From Terriglobia bacterium (lineage in GTDB: Bacteria > Acidobacteriota > Terriglobia > Terriglobales > Acidobacteriaceae): a DNA stretch of 43,846 nucleotides. The DNA is taken from contig JAIQGF010000011.1 of the NCBI GenBank assembly GCA_020072845.1, positions 414,173-458,018 on the forward strand, in the 5' to 3' direction. Under the pieces are notes generated by a model. It did no database searches. It was not told the DNA's origin and was given only the letters and a program-made list of their open reading frames with translations. Below, piece by piece: positions 33,431 through 41,569 of this stretch; position 1 is the first letter of the stretch, and each line of letters starts with the position of its first letter. The translations under genes were made by a program, and so were the position numbers.

Positions 33431-34873
33431 CGCAAACCCATCCGGCTGGCTCACGGCTCCGATCCTGACCTGGTGATCGATGTACACCCGCCCGGCGTGC
33501 AGCGCTTCTTCGTTCATCTTCACCAGGTTCGGCTTTTTCACCATCGTCTCGATCACCGCCATCGCGGTCTCCGGCGACAGGCACTCGGTTTCCTCCAGCA
33601 GCGCACCCAGCATGACCACGTTGGCCACCTTTGCGGACCCGAGCCGGTCGGCAATCTCCGACGCCGGCACGCAGACCACCCGCGCGTGCGTGATCACAAA
33701 ATCTTCCGGGAGACTGTCGCGGTTGTAGAGGATCAGTCCCCCGGGCGCCACTGCGGGCGCGAACTTGCGCAGCGACTGCTCGGTCATCGCCACCAGCACT
33801 TCCGGATGCGTGACCAGCGGCGATCCGATCCGCTCCTGCGACAGGCACACGTGACAATGGGCGCTGCCCGAGCGCATCTCCGGCCCGTATGACGGCAGCC
33901 AGCTCACCTCCATGTGCTCGCGCATGCCCATCTCCGCCAGCAGGACGCCCAGCAGCAGCACGCCCTGGCCGCCGAACCCGGCCACCTTGATGGTGCACTC
34001 CTTGCCATGGTGGTGGGGCTCGGGTCCCTGACTTGCGTCTTCTGTCAGCTCCAGCGCTTCAGCGACGCTCTTCTGCGGCACGTCGATCTTCGGGATCTCA
34101 ACTTTGCGGTCGCGCAACACGCCCAGCGGAAACACCGGAATCATTTTTTCCGCCACGAACTTGCGGGCTTCCACCGGGTCCTGTTTCCAGATCGTCGGGC
34201 ACGGTGACAAGATTTCCACCAGCGAAAATCCCGCGTTATCGCGCTGCAACTCCAGCGCCTTCCGGATCGCCTTGCGCGCCCGCATGATGTTCTTGTTGTC
34301 GGAAAGCGCCACCCGCTCGATGTACACCGGCGCTTCCAGCGTCGCCAGTAATTCCGAAACGTGCAGGGGGAAGCCTTCGTTCGACGGGCGCCGTCCCCAC
34401 GGGCTGGTGGTGGAGGTCTGCCCCACCATGGTCGTGGGCGCCATCTGCCCGCCGGTCATCCCATAAATCGCGTTGTTGATGAAGAACACCGTGATCTTCT
34501 CGCCGCGATTGGCGGCGTGCACGATCTCCGCCGTTCCGATCGCCGCCAGGTCGCCATCGCCCTGGTAGCTGATCACGATCTTGCCGGGGCAGGCGCGCTT
34601 GATGCCGGTCGCCACCGCCGGCGCCCGCCCGTGCGCCGCCTGCACGTTGCCGGTATTGAAGTAGTAGTAGGCGAAGACCGAGCAGCCCACCGGGCTGACA
34701 AAGATGGTCCGCTCCTGCAGCCCCAGTTGCTCAATCGCCTCGGCGATCAGCTTGTGCGCCACTCCGTGCCCGCAGCCCGGGCAGTAGTGGGTTTGGTGTT
34801 GCAGTTCGCCCTTGCGATCATAGCGGTCGTAGAAGACCGGCGACTTCTCGTGAAGAATCTCGTATTCCGCCAC
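33425..34873 (-). CDS. 2-oxoacid:ferredoxin oxidoreductase, fused beta and gamma subunits
   Basis: A 482-residue fusion. Residues 1-285 or so are the TPP-binding beta subunit: YCPGCGHGVAHK, the GDGDLAAIGTAEIVHAANRG cofactor motif and NNAIYGMTGGQ. Residues 295-480 are the gamma subunit: KVAGFGGQGVLLLGVLLAE and PSYGPEMRSGSAHCHVCLS. In most enzymes these are separate chains. With the alpha subunit and ferredoxin upstream it would oxidise 2-oxoacids (2-oxoisovalerate or 2-oxoglutarate type) to acyl-CoA with reduction of ferredoxin. Start GTG lies behind GGAGG 6 nt away. It ends in a tandem repeat and is followed by a terminator. Confidence 0.92.
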   Translation of the reverse strand: MAEYEILHEKSPVFYDRYDRKGELQHQTHYCPGCGHGVAHKLIAEAIEQLGLQERTIFVSPVGCSVFAYYYFNTGNVQAAHGRAPAVATGIKRACPGKIVISYQGDGDLAAIGTAEIVHAANRGEKITVFFINNAIYGMTGGQMAPTTMVGQTSTTSPWGRRPSNEGFPLHVSELLATLEAPVYIERVALSDNKNIMRARKAIRKALELQRDNAGFSLVEILSPCPTIWKQDPVEARKFVAEKMIPVFPLGVLRDRKVEIPKIDVPQKSVAEALELTEDASQGPEPHHHGKECTIKVAGFGGQGVLLLGVLLAEMGMREHMEVSWLPSYGPEMRSGSAHCHVCLSQERIGSPLVTHPEVLVAMTEQSLRKFAPAVAPGGLILYNRDSLPEDFVITHARVVCVPASEIADRLGSAKVANVVMLGALLEETECLSPETAMAVIETMVKKPNLVKMNEEALHAGRVYIDHQVRIGAVSQPDGFAY

Positions 34874-34955
34874 TGCTAGCCTCCGCCTTCAATCGGCAAT
34901 CGACAATCGGCAATGCTTTTACTGACCACTAGCCACTGACCACTGACCACTGTTC

Positions 34956-36008
34956 TCACACTTCCGCTCCCACGCACTCCAGCATGCGCGCGTGTACTTC
35001 CTCGACCGACGGCACGTTCCCGCCGATGCGCGAATACAATTCGACCGGCACCTTGCCGTTGACCGCCAGCCTCACGTCCTCCACCATCTGGCCGGTGCTC
35101 ATCTCTACCGTCAGCACCGTCTTGCAGCGCGTCGCCGTCTCCAGCAGCGCGTGCGAGGGGAACGGCCACAGCGTGATCGGACGGAACAACCCCGCCCTGA
35201 CCCCGCGGGCACGCGCCTCGTCCACCGCCGAGCGCAGCACTCGGGACACGATCCCGTATCCAACTACCAGGATCTCGGCGTCGTCAGTGCGGTAGGTTTC
35301 ATGCCGCGGCTCGAGCTGCTGCGCCAGCTTGTACTTCTGTTCCAGCTTGCGCTCGTGTTTCTCCAGGTCGTCGGGCTCGAGATAGATGGATGAGATCAGG
35401 TTGTGCTGCGTTTCCGGCGTGCCCTTCACCGCCCACGGCTTTGCCCGCTCCGTGCTCTCGATTTCTTCCAGCTCGATCGGCTCCATCATCTGCCCGACAA
35501 AGCCGTCGGTCATCACGATCACCGGGTTGCGATAGCGGTCGGCGAGATCGAAGGCGAGCATCGTCAAATCGGCCATCTCCTGAACCGACTCCGGCGCCAG
35601 CACCAGGTTGTGATAATTTCCGTGCCCGCCGCCCTTGACCATGGCGAAGTAATCGCTCTGCTCCGGCGCTATGTTTCCCAACCCCGGCCCACCGCGCACC
35701 ACGTCCACGATCACGCACGGCAGCTCGGAGCCGCACAGGTAGGAAATTCCCTCCTGCATCAGGCTCAGCCCCGGTCCCGAGGACGCGGTCATCACCCGCA
35801 CGCCCGCGGAAGCCGCCCCGTACACCATGTTGATGGACGCGACCTCGCTCTCCGCCTGCACGAAGGTCCCGCCGACCTCCGGGATGTAGAGCGCGGCGTA
35901 TTCGGCAATCTCGCTGGCCGGCGTGATGGGATATCCGTAATAGGCGCGGCAGCCCGCCAGCACCGCGCCCTTGACCACCGCCACGTTGCCCTTACACAGA
36001 TGCCGCAT
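34956..36008 (-). CDS. 2-oxoacid:ferredoxin oxidoreductase alpha subunit (VorB/KorA-like)
   Basis: A 350-residue alpha chain with the pyrimidine-binding part [17 protein letters not shown] and [38 protein letters not shown]. The second domain includes [26 protein letters not shown] and [17 protein letters not shown]. VorB (branched-chain 2-oxoacids) looks the closest type, but KorA is not excluded. The start overlaps the ferredoxin end by 17 nt, with GGAGG just upstream. An 82-nt gap filled with actgaccact and atcggcaatcg words separates it from the beta-gamma gene. Confidence 0.92.
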   Translation of the reverse strand: MRHLCKGNVAVVKGAVLAGCRAYYGYPITPASEIAEYAALYIPEVGGTFVQAESEVASINMVYGAASAGVRVMTASSGPGLSLMQEGISYLCGSELPCVIVDVVRGGPGLGNIAPEQSDYFAMVKGGGHGNYHNLVLAPESVQEMADLTMLAFDLADRYRNPVIVMTDGFVGQMMEPIELEEIESTERAKPWAVKGTPETQHNLISSIYLEPDDLEKHERKLEQKYKLAQQLEPRHETYRTDDAEILVVGYGIVSRVLRSAVDEARARGVRAGLFRPITLWPFPSHALLETATRCKTVLTVEMSTGQMVEDVRLAVNGKVPVELYSRIGGNVPSVEEVHARMLECVGAEV

Positions 36009-36261
36009 GGGTGGCCTCCACCGCGCGCGCAGGCGCCGGCATCCGGTACACCGTGATCGCGCCCGGTTCCGGGCAGCAGTAGAAGCAGATGCCGCACCCG
36101 GTGCAGCCCTCGCCGGCGTAGGCCGCCGGATGCGCTCCGTAGGCGTTCAGCTCCGCCGCCAGCGACAAGCACTTCGGCGGGCACGAATCCACGCACAAGC
36201 CGCAGCCCTTACATTCTTCAATGTTGATCTTCACCTTGCCGCGCGACACAGCCGCCATCAT
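35992..36261 (-). CDS. Two-cluster [4Fe-4S] ferredoxin subunit
   Basis: An 89-residue protein with two cluster motifs: [11 protein letters not shown] (Cys17, 20, 23, 27) and [15 protein letters not shown] (Cys53, 56, 59, 62/63). It serves as electron-carrying delta subunit or partner of the oxidoreductase. The extra 20-residue alanine-rich tail overlaps the alpha start. It is the first gene of the enzyme set, with AGG before its ATG. Confidence 0.93.
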   Translation of the reverse strand: MMAAVSRGKVKINIEECKGCGLCVDSCPPKCLSLAAELNAYGAHPAAYAGEGCTGCGICFYCCPEPGAITVYRMPAPARAVEATHAASV

Positions 36262-36287
36262 TCACCTCGCCGTTAATCTGCTGATCT

Positions 36288-36369
36288 AGTGATTTGTGAT
36301 GGAGTGATTTCGATGGGGCCGCATCGCCGCGGCGCTGCGGCGCTGCCAATCGCTAAATCACAAATCACT
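36288..36369. repeat. Inverted repeat upstream of the ferredoxin gene
   Basis: AGTGATTTGTGAT (36288-36300) and its exact complement (36357-36369) bound 56 nt that contain a second, weaker pair. The hairpin separates the CoA-transferase stop and the ferredoxin start, and could end or attenuate the transcript. Confidence 0.65.
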
Positions 36370-36414
36370 AAATCACTCAATGCGTCCTGACAGCTTACTC
36401 CTGAAGCCCGAAGC

Positions 36415-37743
36415 CTAAGTCACCGCCGCCAGCGCCACGTGGTTCCTGTGCAGCCACTTGGTGCGCTCGCAGTATTCGAACAGCGAATTGCGGAACTTCG
36501 GGTGGGCAATCGAGATCAGCGCCTCAGCCCGCTGCCGGATCGTCTTGCCGTGCAGGTAGGCGATGCCGTACTCGGTCACCACGTACCTGGTCAGGCCGCG
36601 CGAGGTGACCACGCCCGCGCCCGGGTCCAACATGGGCGTGATCCGCGACACGGTATCACCCTTCGCCGTCGCCGGCAGCGCGATGATCGGCTTTCCGCCC
36701 TTGGACCGCGAGGCCCCGCGGATGAAGTCCACCTGCCCGCCGATCCCGCTGTAAAACTGCGTGCCGATGGAGTCGGCGCACACCTGCCCCGTCAAATCCA
36801 CCTGCAGCGCCGAGTTGATGGCGATCATTTGGTCGTTGCGCGCGATCTGCATCGGGTCATTAGTGAAGGCATTCGGCCGGAATTCGAAAATCGGGTTTTC
36901 GTTGACATAATCGAACAGCCGTTTGCTGCCCAGCACGAACGACACCACGATCTTGCGCGGCAACAGCGTTTTGCGCCGGCCGGTCAGGGCGCCCGAGTCG
37001 ATCAGCGCGATCACTCCGTCGCTCACCAGTTCGGTGTGCACGCCCAGGTCCTGGCGGTCGGTCAGGTAGGCCAGCACCGCGTCGGGGATGCCGCCGATGC
37101 CGGTTTGCAGCGTCGAACCATCCTCGATCAGCGTTGCCACGTGCTTGGCGATCGCCCGGTGCGTGGGCGTGATCTCGACTTTCGGCGCCTCGCACAGCGG
37201 GCGCGACGTTTCCACGAAGGCATCGATCTGGTCGATGTGCAGAAAGCAGTCGCCGTAAGTGCGCGGCATCTGGTCGTTGACCTGCGCCACGGAGTATTTG
37301 GCGCAGCGCACCGCCGTCATGGTGGTGTCCACGCCCACGCCCAGCGAGCAGTACCCATGCTGGTCCGGCGGCGAGACCTGGATCAGCGCCACGTCCACCC
37401 GCAGTTGGCCGCAGTCGATCAGCCCCTCGATTTCGCTCAGGAACACCGGCGTGTAGTCGGCGCGGCCGTCGTTGACCGCCTCGCGCACGTTCCCCCCGAT
37501 GAACATGGCGTTGTGGCGGAAGTGCCCCGCCATCTCCGGCGCGACATAAGGCGCGCTTCCCATCGTCATCAGGTGGATGATCTCGACGTCGCGCACAAAC
37601 GGGGCCCGTTCCATCAGCGCTTCCACCAGCACTTCCGGCTCGGCGCATCCCGGGTGGATGTACACCCGCATCCCCGATTCGACGCAGCGCAGCGCGTCCC
37701 CCGCGTTCATCAGCTTGCGTTTGAAATTAACGGACCATGACAT
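36415..37743 (-). CDS. Acetyl-CoA hydrolase/CoA-transferase family protein
   Basis: A 442-residue enzyme of the 4-hydroxybutyrate/butyrate CoA-transferase type. Features are IGGNVREAVNDGRADYTPVFLSEI, VSPPDQHGYCSLGVGVD, LQTGIGGIPDAVL, VSDGVIALIDSGALTG, GIGGQVDFIRGA and RYVVTEYGIAYLHGKTIRQRAEALI. It moves CoA between acyl-CoA and a carboxylic acid. Beside the 2-oxoacid oxidoreductase it may turn the acyl-CoA product into a free acid, or activate an acid. The start overlaps the upstream RsbRD-like gene by 17 nt, so co-translation is likely. Confidence 0.88.
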   Translation of the reverse strand: MSWSVNFKRKLMNAGDALRCVESGMRVYIHPGCAEPEVLVEALMERAPFVRDVEIIHLMTMGSAPYVAPEMAGHFRHNAMFIGGNVREAVNDGRADYTPVFLSEIEGLIDCGQLRVDVALIQVSPPDQHGYCSLGVGVDTTMTAVRCAKYSVAQVNDQMPRTYGDCFLHIDQIDAFVETSRPLCEAPKVEITPTHRAIAKHVATLIEDGSTLQTGIGGIPDAVLAYLTDRQDLGVHTELVSDGVIALIDSGALTGRRKTLLPRKIVVSFVLGSKRLFDYVNENPIFEFRPNAFTNDPMQIARNDQMIAINSALQVDLTGQVCADSIGTQFYSGIGGQVDFIRGASRSKGGKPIIALPATAKGDTVSRITPMLDPGAGVVTSRGLTRYVVTEYGIAYLHGKTIRQRAEALISIAHPKFRNSLFEYCERTKWLHRNHVALAAVT

Positions 37744-38200
37744 GTGCGACCTCGGCTTCCTCTTTGGCTGCCCTGGACTGTTCGTAACCCTGGGCCGCGT
37801 AGTACATCGCGCGGTCGAAGAACTGCTCCAGCAACTCCATCATTTCCAGCTCGCCCAACACTTGCTTCGGCTTCTCGATGTTCGCTTCGTGCTTCAGGAA
37901 GTCCCACAGGTGCTCCCGGGTGAGGATGATGGCGTACATCAACTCGCTCAGCAGCACGCCCTGCCGCTCGCGTTGCATGCCGATCTCGACGTAACGGCGC
38001 GCCACGTCTTCTTCCTTCTTGCTCAGCAGCCATTCCCCCAGGTGGTCGTACACTTCGTAGACCCGTTGCCGAAATTCTTCGCGCGGCACCCGCTTGAAGG
38101 TGGCGCACTTCTCGCAATTCTGCAGTTTGATCAGCATGGTTTCGGCCAGCCGGTCGGAATGGTTCTCAATCAGTTGCACCAGGTTTTTTGCCAGCGACAT
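37727..38200 (-). CDS. RsbRD N-terminal-like protein (copy 2)
   Basis: A 157-residue helical protein that resembles the RsbRD N-terminal (globin-fold, no haem) domain: LVQLIENHSDRLAETMLIKLQ, VYEVYDHLGEWLLSKKEEDVARRYVEIGMQR and LLEQFFDRAMYYAAQGYEQ. A Cys pair (NCEKCATF) occurs near residue 30. It lacks any STAS domain. Start ATG 38200 has GGAG 8 nt away; GTG 38203 is one codon upstream. The end overlaps the CoA-transferase start. RsbRD-type proteins gate stressosome or sensory modules; a regulatory role for this cluster is inference. Confidence 0.72.
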   Translation of the reverse strand: MSLAKNLVQLIENHSDRLAETMLIKLQNCEKCATFKRVPREEFRQRVYEVYDHLGEWLLSKKEEDVARRYVEIGMQRERQGVLLSELMYAIILTREHLWDFLKHEANIEKPKQVLGELEMMELLEQFFDRAMYYAAQGYEQSRAAKEEAEVAHVMVR

Positions 38201-38270
38201 CACTTCTCTCCTTCGTCGTCCCCGGAGAGCAGCCGTTGCGCCGCCTCCGTGTTCCAGCGTGCGCCGGCCA

Positions 38271-38747
38271 TCAACGGGACAGCGCGTGCTCCATCTTGTG
38301 CGCCGACTCGCCGGCGGCTTGCGCCTGTTCGTACCCCAGCGCGGCGTAGTACATGGCGCGGTCGAAGAACTGTTCCAGCAGCTCCATCATTTCCAGCTCG
38401 CCGAACACTTCCACCGGCTTCTCGATATTGGCTTCGTGTTTCAGGTACTCCCACAGGTGCTCGCGGGTCAGCATGATGGCCTCCATCAACTGGCTCAGCG
38501 GCACACCCTGCATCTGGCGCCGCTTCCCAATCTCGGTGTAGCGCCGCGCGATGTCCTCTTCTTTTTTCCCCAACAGCCACTCGCCCAGGTGGTCGTACAA
38601 TTCGTAGACTCGCTGCTCGAATTCCTGCGACGGCACCTTGGTGAAGTCGGGGCACTTGTTGGAAGTCTGCAGTTTGACCAGCAGCCCCTTGGCCAGCCGG
38701 TCGGCATGGGTTTCAATCAGCCTGACTAAGCGATACGCCAGCAGCAT
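38271..38747 (-). CDS. RsbRD N-terminal-like protein (copy 1)
   Basis: A 158-residue paralogue of the next gene, with the same length and the shared blocks VYELYDHLGEWLLGKKEED, REHLWEYLKHEANIEKP and LEMMELLEQFFDRAMYYAA. It has a single Cys (NKCPDF) where copy 2 has a Cys-x-x-Cys. The ATG has AAGGAGG 5 nt upstream, the best ribosome site in the cluster. It is the first gene of the run leading into the CoA-transferase. Tandem copies without a STAS part are unusual and suggest a hetero-oligomer. Confidence 0.72.
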   Translation of the reverse strand: MLLAYRLVRLIETHADRLAKGLLVKLQTSNKCPDFTKVPSQEFEQRVYELYDHLGEWLLGKKEEDIARRYTEIGKRRQMQGVPLSQLMEAIMLTREHLWEYLKHEANIEKPVEVFGELEMMELLEQFFDRAMYYAALGYEQAQAAGESAHKMEHALSR

Positions 38748-39192
38748 AACCGCCTCCTTGCTTCAAGAAAGGCCTGGTGAGCGGACCTGCTGCCTTCCGG
38801 TTCACCAAGACGGTTTTCATTTTGGGTGCCAGCGTTCCTGTTTCTGGGGCCCACATCCCTTAACATCAAAGTGTGGGCTGACACCGCGTTTTTGGCCGTG
38901 ATATTCATCACAAGTACTCGTGACAACGCTCACTTTTGGCCCTGCCCCTGACCCGAGACATCGTCATCTTCAGTCCTTGCAGTGTTTCTCAAAATGGGCG
39001 TGATCCCAAGTCCGCGCCCGGGGGGGGCAGCCTTGAGCTTGTCGAAGGGACGGGGGCGTCCCCCTTGCTTACTGGGACTACCGATCACCGATTGCCGACC
39101 ACCCACCAGACACAAATTGCGAGCCTCCTCGGCTCGCAATTCGGGACTCGGGACTGGGAACTTGCAACTCATGGCGAAGGCCCGTTCCATCC
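38748..39192. other. Intergenic stretch with repeats
   Basis: 445 nt with no convincing gene. It carries a cttgagcttgtcgaagggac repeat near 39031-39050, a gggactgg/aactcgg word array around 39120-39165 and the upstream region of the RsbRD-like genes. I see no clear promoter. Confidence 0.4.
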
Positions 39193-39864
39193 CTAGCTCA
39201 AGAAGAATTCCCGCGTCAGCTCGGTCCAGTTCTGCTCCGGCATCTGTGCCGTCAAGTTGTCCATGGCCACGCCGCCGTCCTGCGCCAGCGCGCCCAGCAC
39301 CGCCGGCACCCGCTTCTGCAGCCGGCTGGCGGCTTCTTCCGTCCACCACCGCGCCAGCGCCCCGCTCATCAGGTTGCGGAAGTTCGTCTTCGCATCCGGC
39401 GACTGCACCGTCACCAGCCAGCCTTCGCCGTACGGGTCCTGGCGCGCCAGTTCCGGCTTCAGCACCAGCGCATCGTTGATGTCCGCCACGCTGCCCTCGA
39501 TCGGCGACAGCATGTCCACCTTGGCGCCGTCGCGATACACGCTCGCCAGCTTCTGACCCTGCCGGATCCACTGCCCGCGCTGCGGGAGCGACAGCCGCTC
39601 CACCTTCCCCATCAGCTTGCTGGCGAAGTCGTCCACCCCGACCCGCACCAGGCTCGGGCTCTCGCTCAGCGCCCAGGTGTGTCCCGGGTGATAGCGCAGG
39701 TTGTCCGGCACCTTGAACCCGCCTACCAGGCTGGGCTGCAACGGCGCCACGATCTCGCGCGCTACTGCCGGCTGCACTGCAATCTGCAGCGCCGGCTTCT
39801 TGCTGAAGAAGTGATCGATGAGTAGGAACATGATGAAGGTCGAGAGAACCAGGATGACTGTCAT
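39193..39864 (-). CDS. Membrane-anchored glycine-cleavage-H-like protein lacking the lipoyl lysine
   Basis: A 223-residue protein: transmembrane helix (about 3-20), linker, then an H-protein fold from YHPGHTWALSESPSLVRVGVDDFASKLMG to PYGEGWLVTVQSPD, and a helical tail (residues 150-223). Ungapped alignment from memory to GcvH puts the lipoylated Lys at the Gly of RDGAKVDM; a Lys lies two residues later. The fold is thus kept and the canonical attachment residue lost. ATG 39864 has GGAGG 9 nt upstream; a longer open frame upstream is not needed. It is upstream of, and on the same strand as, the oxidoreductase cluster. Confidence 0.78.
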   Translation of the reverse strand: MTVILVLSTFIMFLLIDHFFSKKPALQIAVQPAVAREIVAPLQPSLVGGFKVPDNLRYHPGHTWALSESPSLVRVGVDDFASKLMGKVERLSLPQRGQWIRQGQKLASVYRDGAKVDMLSPIEGSVADINDALVLKPELARQDPYGEGWLVTVQSPDAKTNFRNLMSGALARWWTEEAASRLQKRVPAVLGALAQDGGVAMDNLTAQMPEQNWTELTREFFLS

Positions 39865-40385
39865 ATGCTTGCCTCCGGCGGGCCTTTCTTGCTCCGCTAC
39901 GGGCCGTTCGCCACTTTTCATTAAGGCAATCGCCATGCCACGACACACCAGGCCTGCCGAACCCTCCGCATCGTTTGTCTATGTACCGTAAAACGAATGA
40001 GTTGCGCGCTGCGGACGGGAGCGCATTGAACTACTGCTGATGATTTCTACAACGCCGCCTTGATGAGCTTTTCAGCGGCCATTTCGGCTACAATCTCCTT
40101 CGCGCATCCAGCAGTAACGGCGAATCAATGACTTACGCTTGTCCCGCCGCCTGCTGATTTCCTCTACAGCGACTGTTGCATTCTTCCGCAACGCAGAGCA
40201 CGAGCGTGTAATTCATTGCGAATCACAGAAAATAAATGTGATCCCGTCTATAACGACGTTCTCGGCGTCAACGGCGAAGTGTGGCCTGATCGCTCTTTGA
40301 CACCGGCGACATCGCTATAGACGGGATAACATCCGTTAGAATCCAGCATGCCCGGACACCCTGCAGTGATCGTCCGCATGCGATC
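39865..40385. other. Divergent region upstream of the chromate-type transporter
   Basis: 521 nt with no convincing long gene. A 12-bp perfect inverted repeat, ATCCCGTCTATA (40242-40253) and its complement (40316-40327), bounds 62 nt that include a TTGACA (40297-40302) without a well-placed -10. Past the repeat, TAGAAT (40337-40342) precedes a 22-codon frame. The layout suggests an operator pair or a folded leader. Confidence 0.45.
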
Positions 40386-40416
40386 GTGCAACCGGGCTCT
40401 CTCGGAATGGTGTTAG
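40348..40416 (+). CDS. Possible leader peptide of the transporter gene
   Basis: ATG 40348 lies 5 nt after TAGAAT and opens a 22-residue frame ending TAG 40414-40416, which overlaps the transporter start region in another frame. Two Cys and no signal peptide are present. It may be a translated leader that controls the overlap, or chance. Confidence 0.25.
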   Translation: MPGHPAVIVRMRSCNRALSEWC

Positions 40417-41567
40417 GTAACAACGCGACGGCGAAGCAGTCGGATATCCCGCCTCCCCACCCTCTGCGCGAGGTCGCGCTCGCGCTCCTGAAGATCGGCG
40501 TCACCGCGTTCGGCGGGCCGCCCGCGCACATCGCCATGATGGAAGACGAGTGCGTCCACCGCCGGCGCTGGCTCACCCGCGAGCGCTTCCTCGATTTCCT
40601 CGGCGCCGTCAACCTCCTCCCCGGGCCGAACTCCACCGAAATGGCGATCTATCTCGGTTACGTGCGAGGCGGCTGGGCCGGACTCATCCTGGGTGGGGCC
40701 TGCTTCATTGTTCCTTCCGCCATTCTTGTCACCGCGCTCGCCTGGGCGTATGTGCGCTTCGGGGCCCTGCCGCAGATGAACGCGTTCCTTTATGCGGTGA
40801 AGCCGGTGATCGTCGCCATCATCGCGCGCGCGCTGTGGCGCTACTCGGTCACGGCGCTCAAGACGCCCGTGCTGGTGACGATCGCCATTGCCGCTACCGT
40901 CGTCGGGTATTTCGTCCCGCACCCGTTTGGGCTGCTGGCTGCCGCCGCGCTGGTGGCCGCCGCGTTGGAAGCCATGCGCCACCCCATCCGCGATGTGCGC
41001 GCCGGGCTTCTTCTTCTGCTGCCGCCAGCCGCCGCCGCTCCCGCGGTCGGGCTGGCGCCGCTGTTCTTCTATTTCCTGAAGGTCGGCGCCGTGCTGTTCG
41101 GCAGCGGGTACGTCCTGTTCGCCTTCCTGCGCACCGACTTGGTGGACCGCTGGCACTGGGTGACCAACTCGCAATTGCTCGACGCCATTGCCGTCGGACA
41201 GGTGACGCCGGGTCCGATTTCCACTGCCGCGACCTTCCTCGGCTACATCCTGGCGGGACCGCTGGGCGCGCTGGTGGCGACGATTGCCATGTTTCTCCCG
41301 GCCTTTGTTTATGTCGCGATCAGCGAGCCGCTGGTGCGCGTGCTGCGCCGCTCGCGCATTGCCGGCGCAGCCCTGGACGGAGTCATCGCCGGGTCGGTGG
41401 CGCTGATCGCGGTGGTCACGCTTCAGCTCGGGCGGGCCGCCGTCGTCGACCTGCCGGCCATCCTGATTTTTCTCGTGAGCTTCGCCGTCCTGACCTGGAC
41501 GCGTCTGAACTCCGCGTGGCTGATTCTGGCAGCAGGAATATTCGGGATGCTGGTTCTGAAGCGTTGA
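40386..41567 (+). CDS. chrA: CHR-family chromate ion transporter
   Basis: A 393-residue two-domain member of the CHR family. The first half has ALLKIGVTAFGGPPAHIAMMEDECVHRRRWLTRERFLDFLGAVNLLPGPNSTEMAIYLGY. The second half repeats the pattern with FLKVGAVLFGSGYVLFAFL ... LDAIAVGQVTPGPISTAATFLGY. The paired FGG/FGSG and PGP motifs are diagnostic. Members export chromate or exchange sulfate-like anions. Start GTG 40386 is used; ATG 40407 is possible. The stop is followed within 3 nt by sequence that reads as an Rhs core, so the downstream DNA may have been joined here by recombination. Confidence 0.9.
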   Translation: MQPGSLGMVLGNNATAKQSDIPPPHPLREVALALLKIGVTAFGGPPAHIAMMEDECVHRRRWLTRERFLDFLGAVNLLPGPNSTEMAIYLGYVRGGWAGLILGGACFIVPSAILVTALAWAYVRFGALPQMNAFLYAVKPVIVAIIARALWRYSVTALKTPVLVTIAIAATVVGYFVPHPFGLLAAAALVAAALEAMRHPIRDVRAGLLLLLPPAAAAPAVGLAPLFFYFLKVGAVLFGSGYVLFAFLRTDLVDRWHWVTNSQLLDAIAVGQVTPGPISTAATFLGYILAGPLGALVATIAMFLPAFVYVAISEPLVRVLRRSRIAGAALDGVIAGSVALIAVVTLQLGRAAVVDLPAILIFLVSFAVLTWTRLNSAWLILAAGIFGMLVLKR

Positions 41568-41569
41568 CA

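Noticed and set aside
36439-37740. A 433-residue open frame on the plus strand
   Set aside because: It is the exact shadow of the CoA-transferase gene, with low-complexity Arg/His/Val content and no domain.
40550-41569. In-frame extension of the Rhs tip upstream through chrA
   Set aside because: The frame is open but reads as Arg-rich nonsense in the shadow of the well-supported chrA; it does not supply a real Rhs N-terminus.
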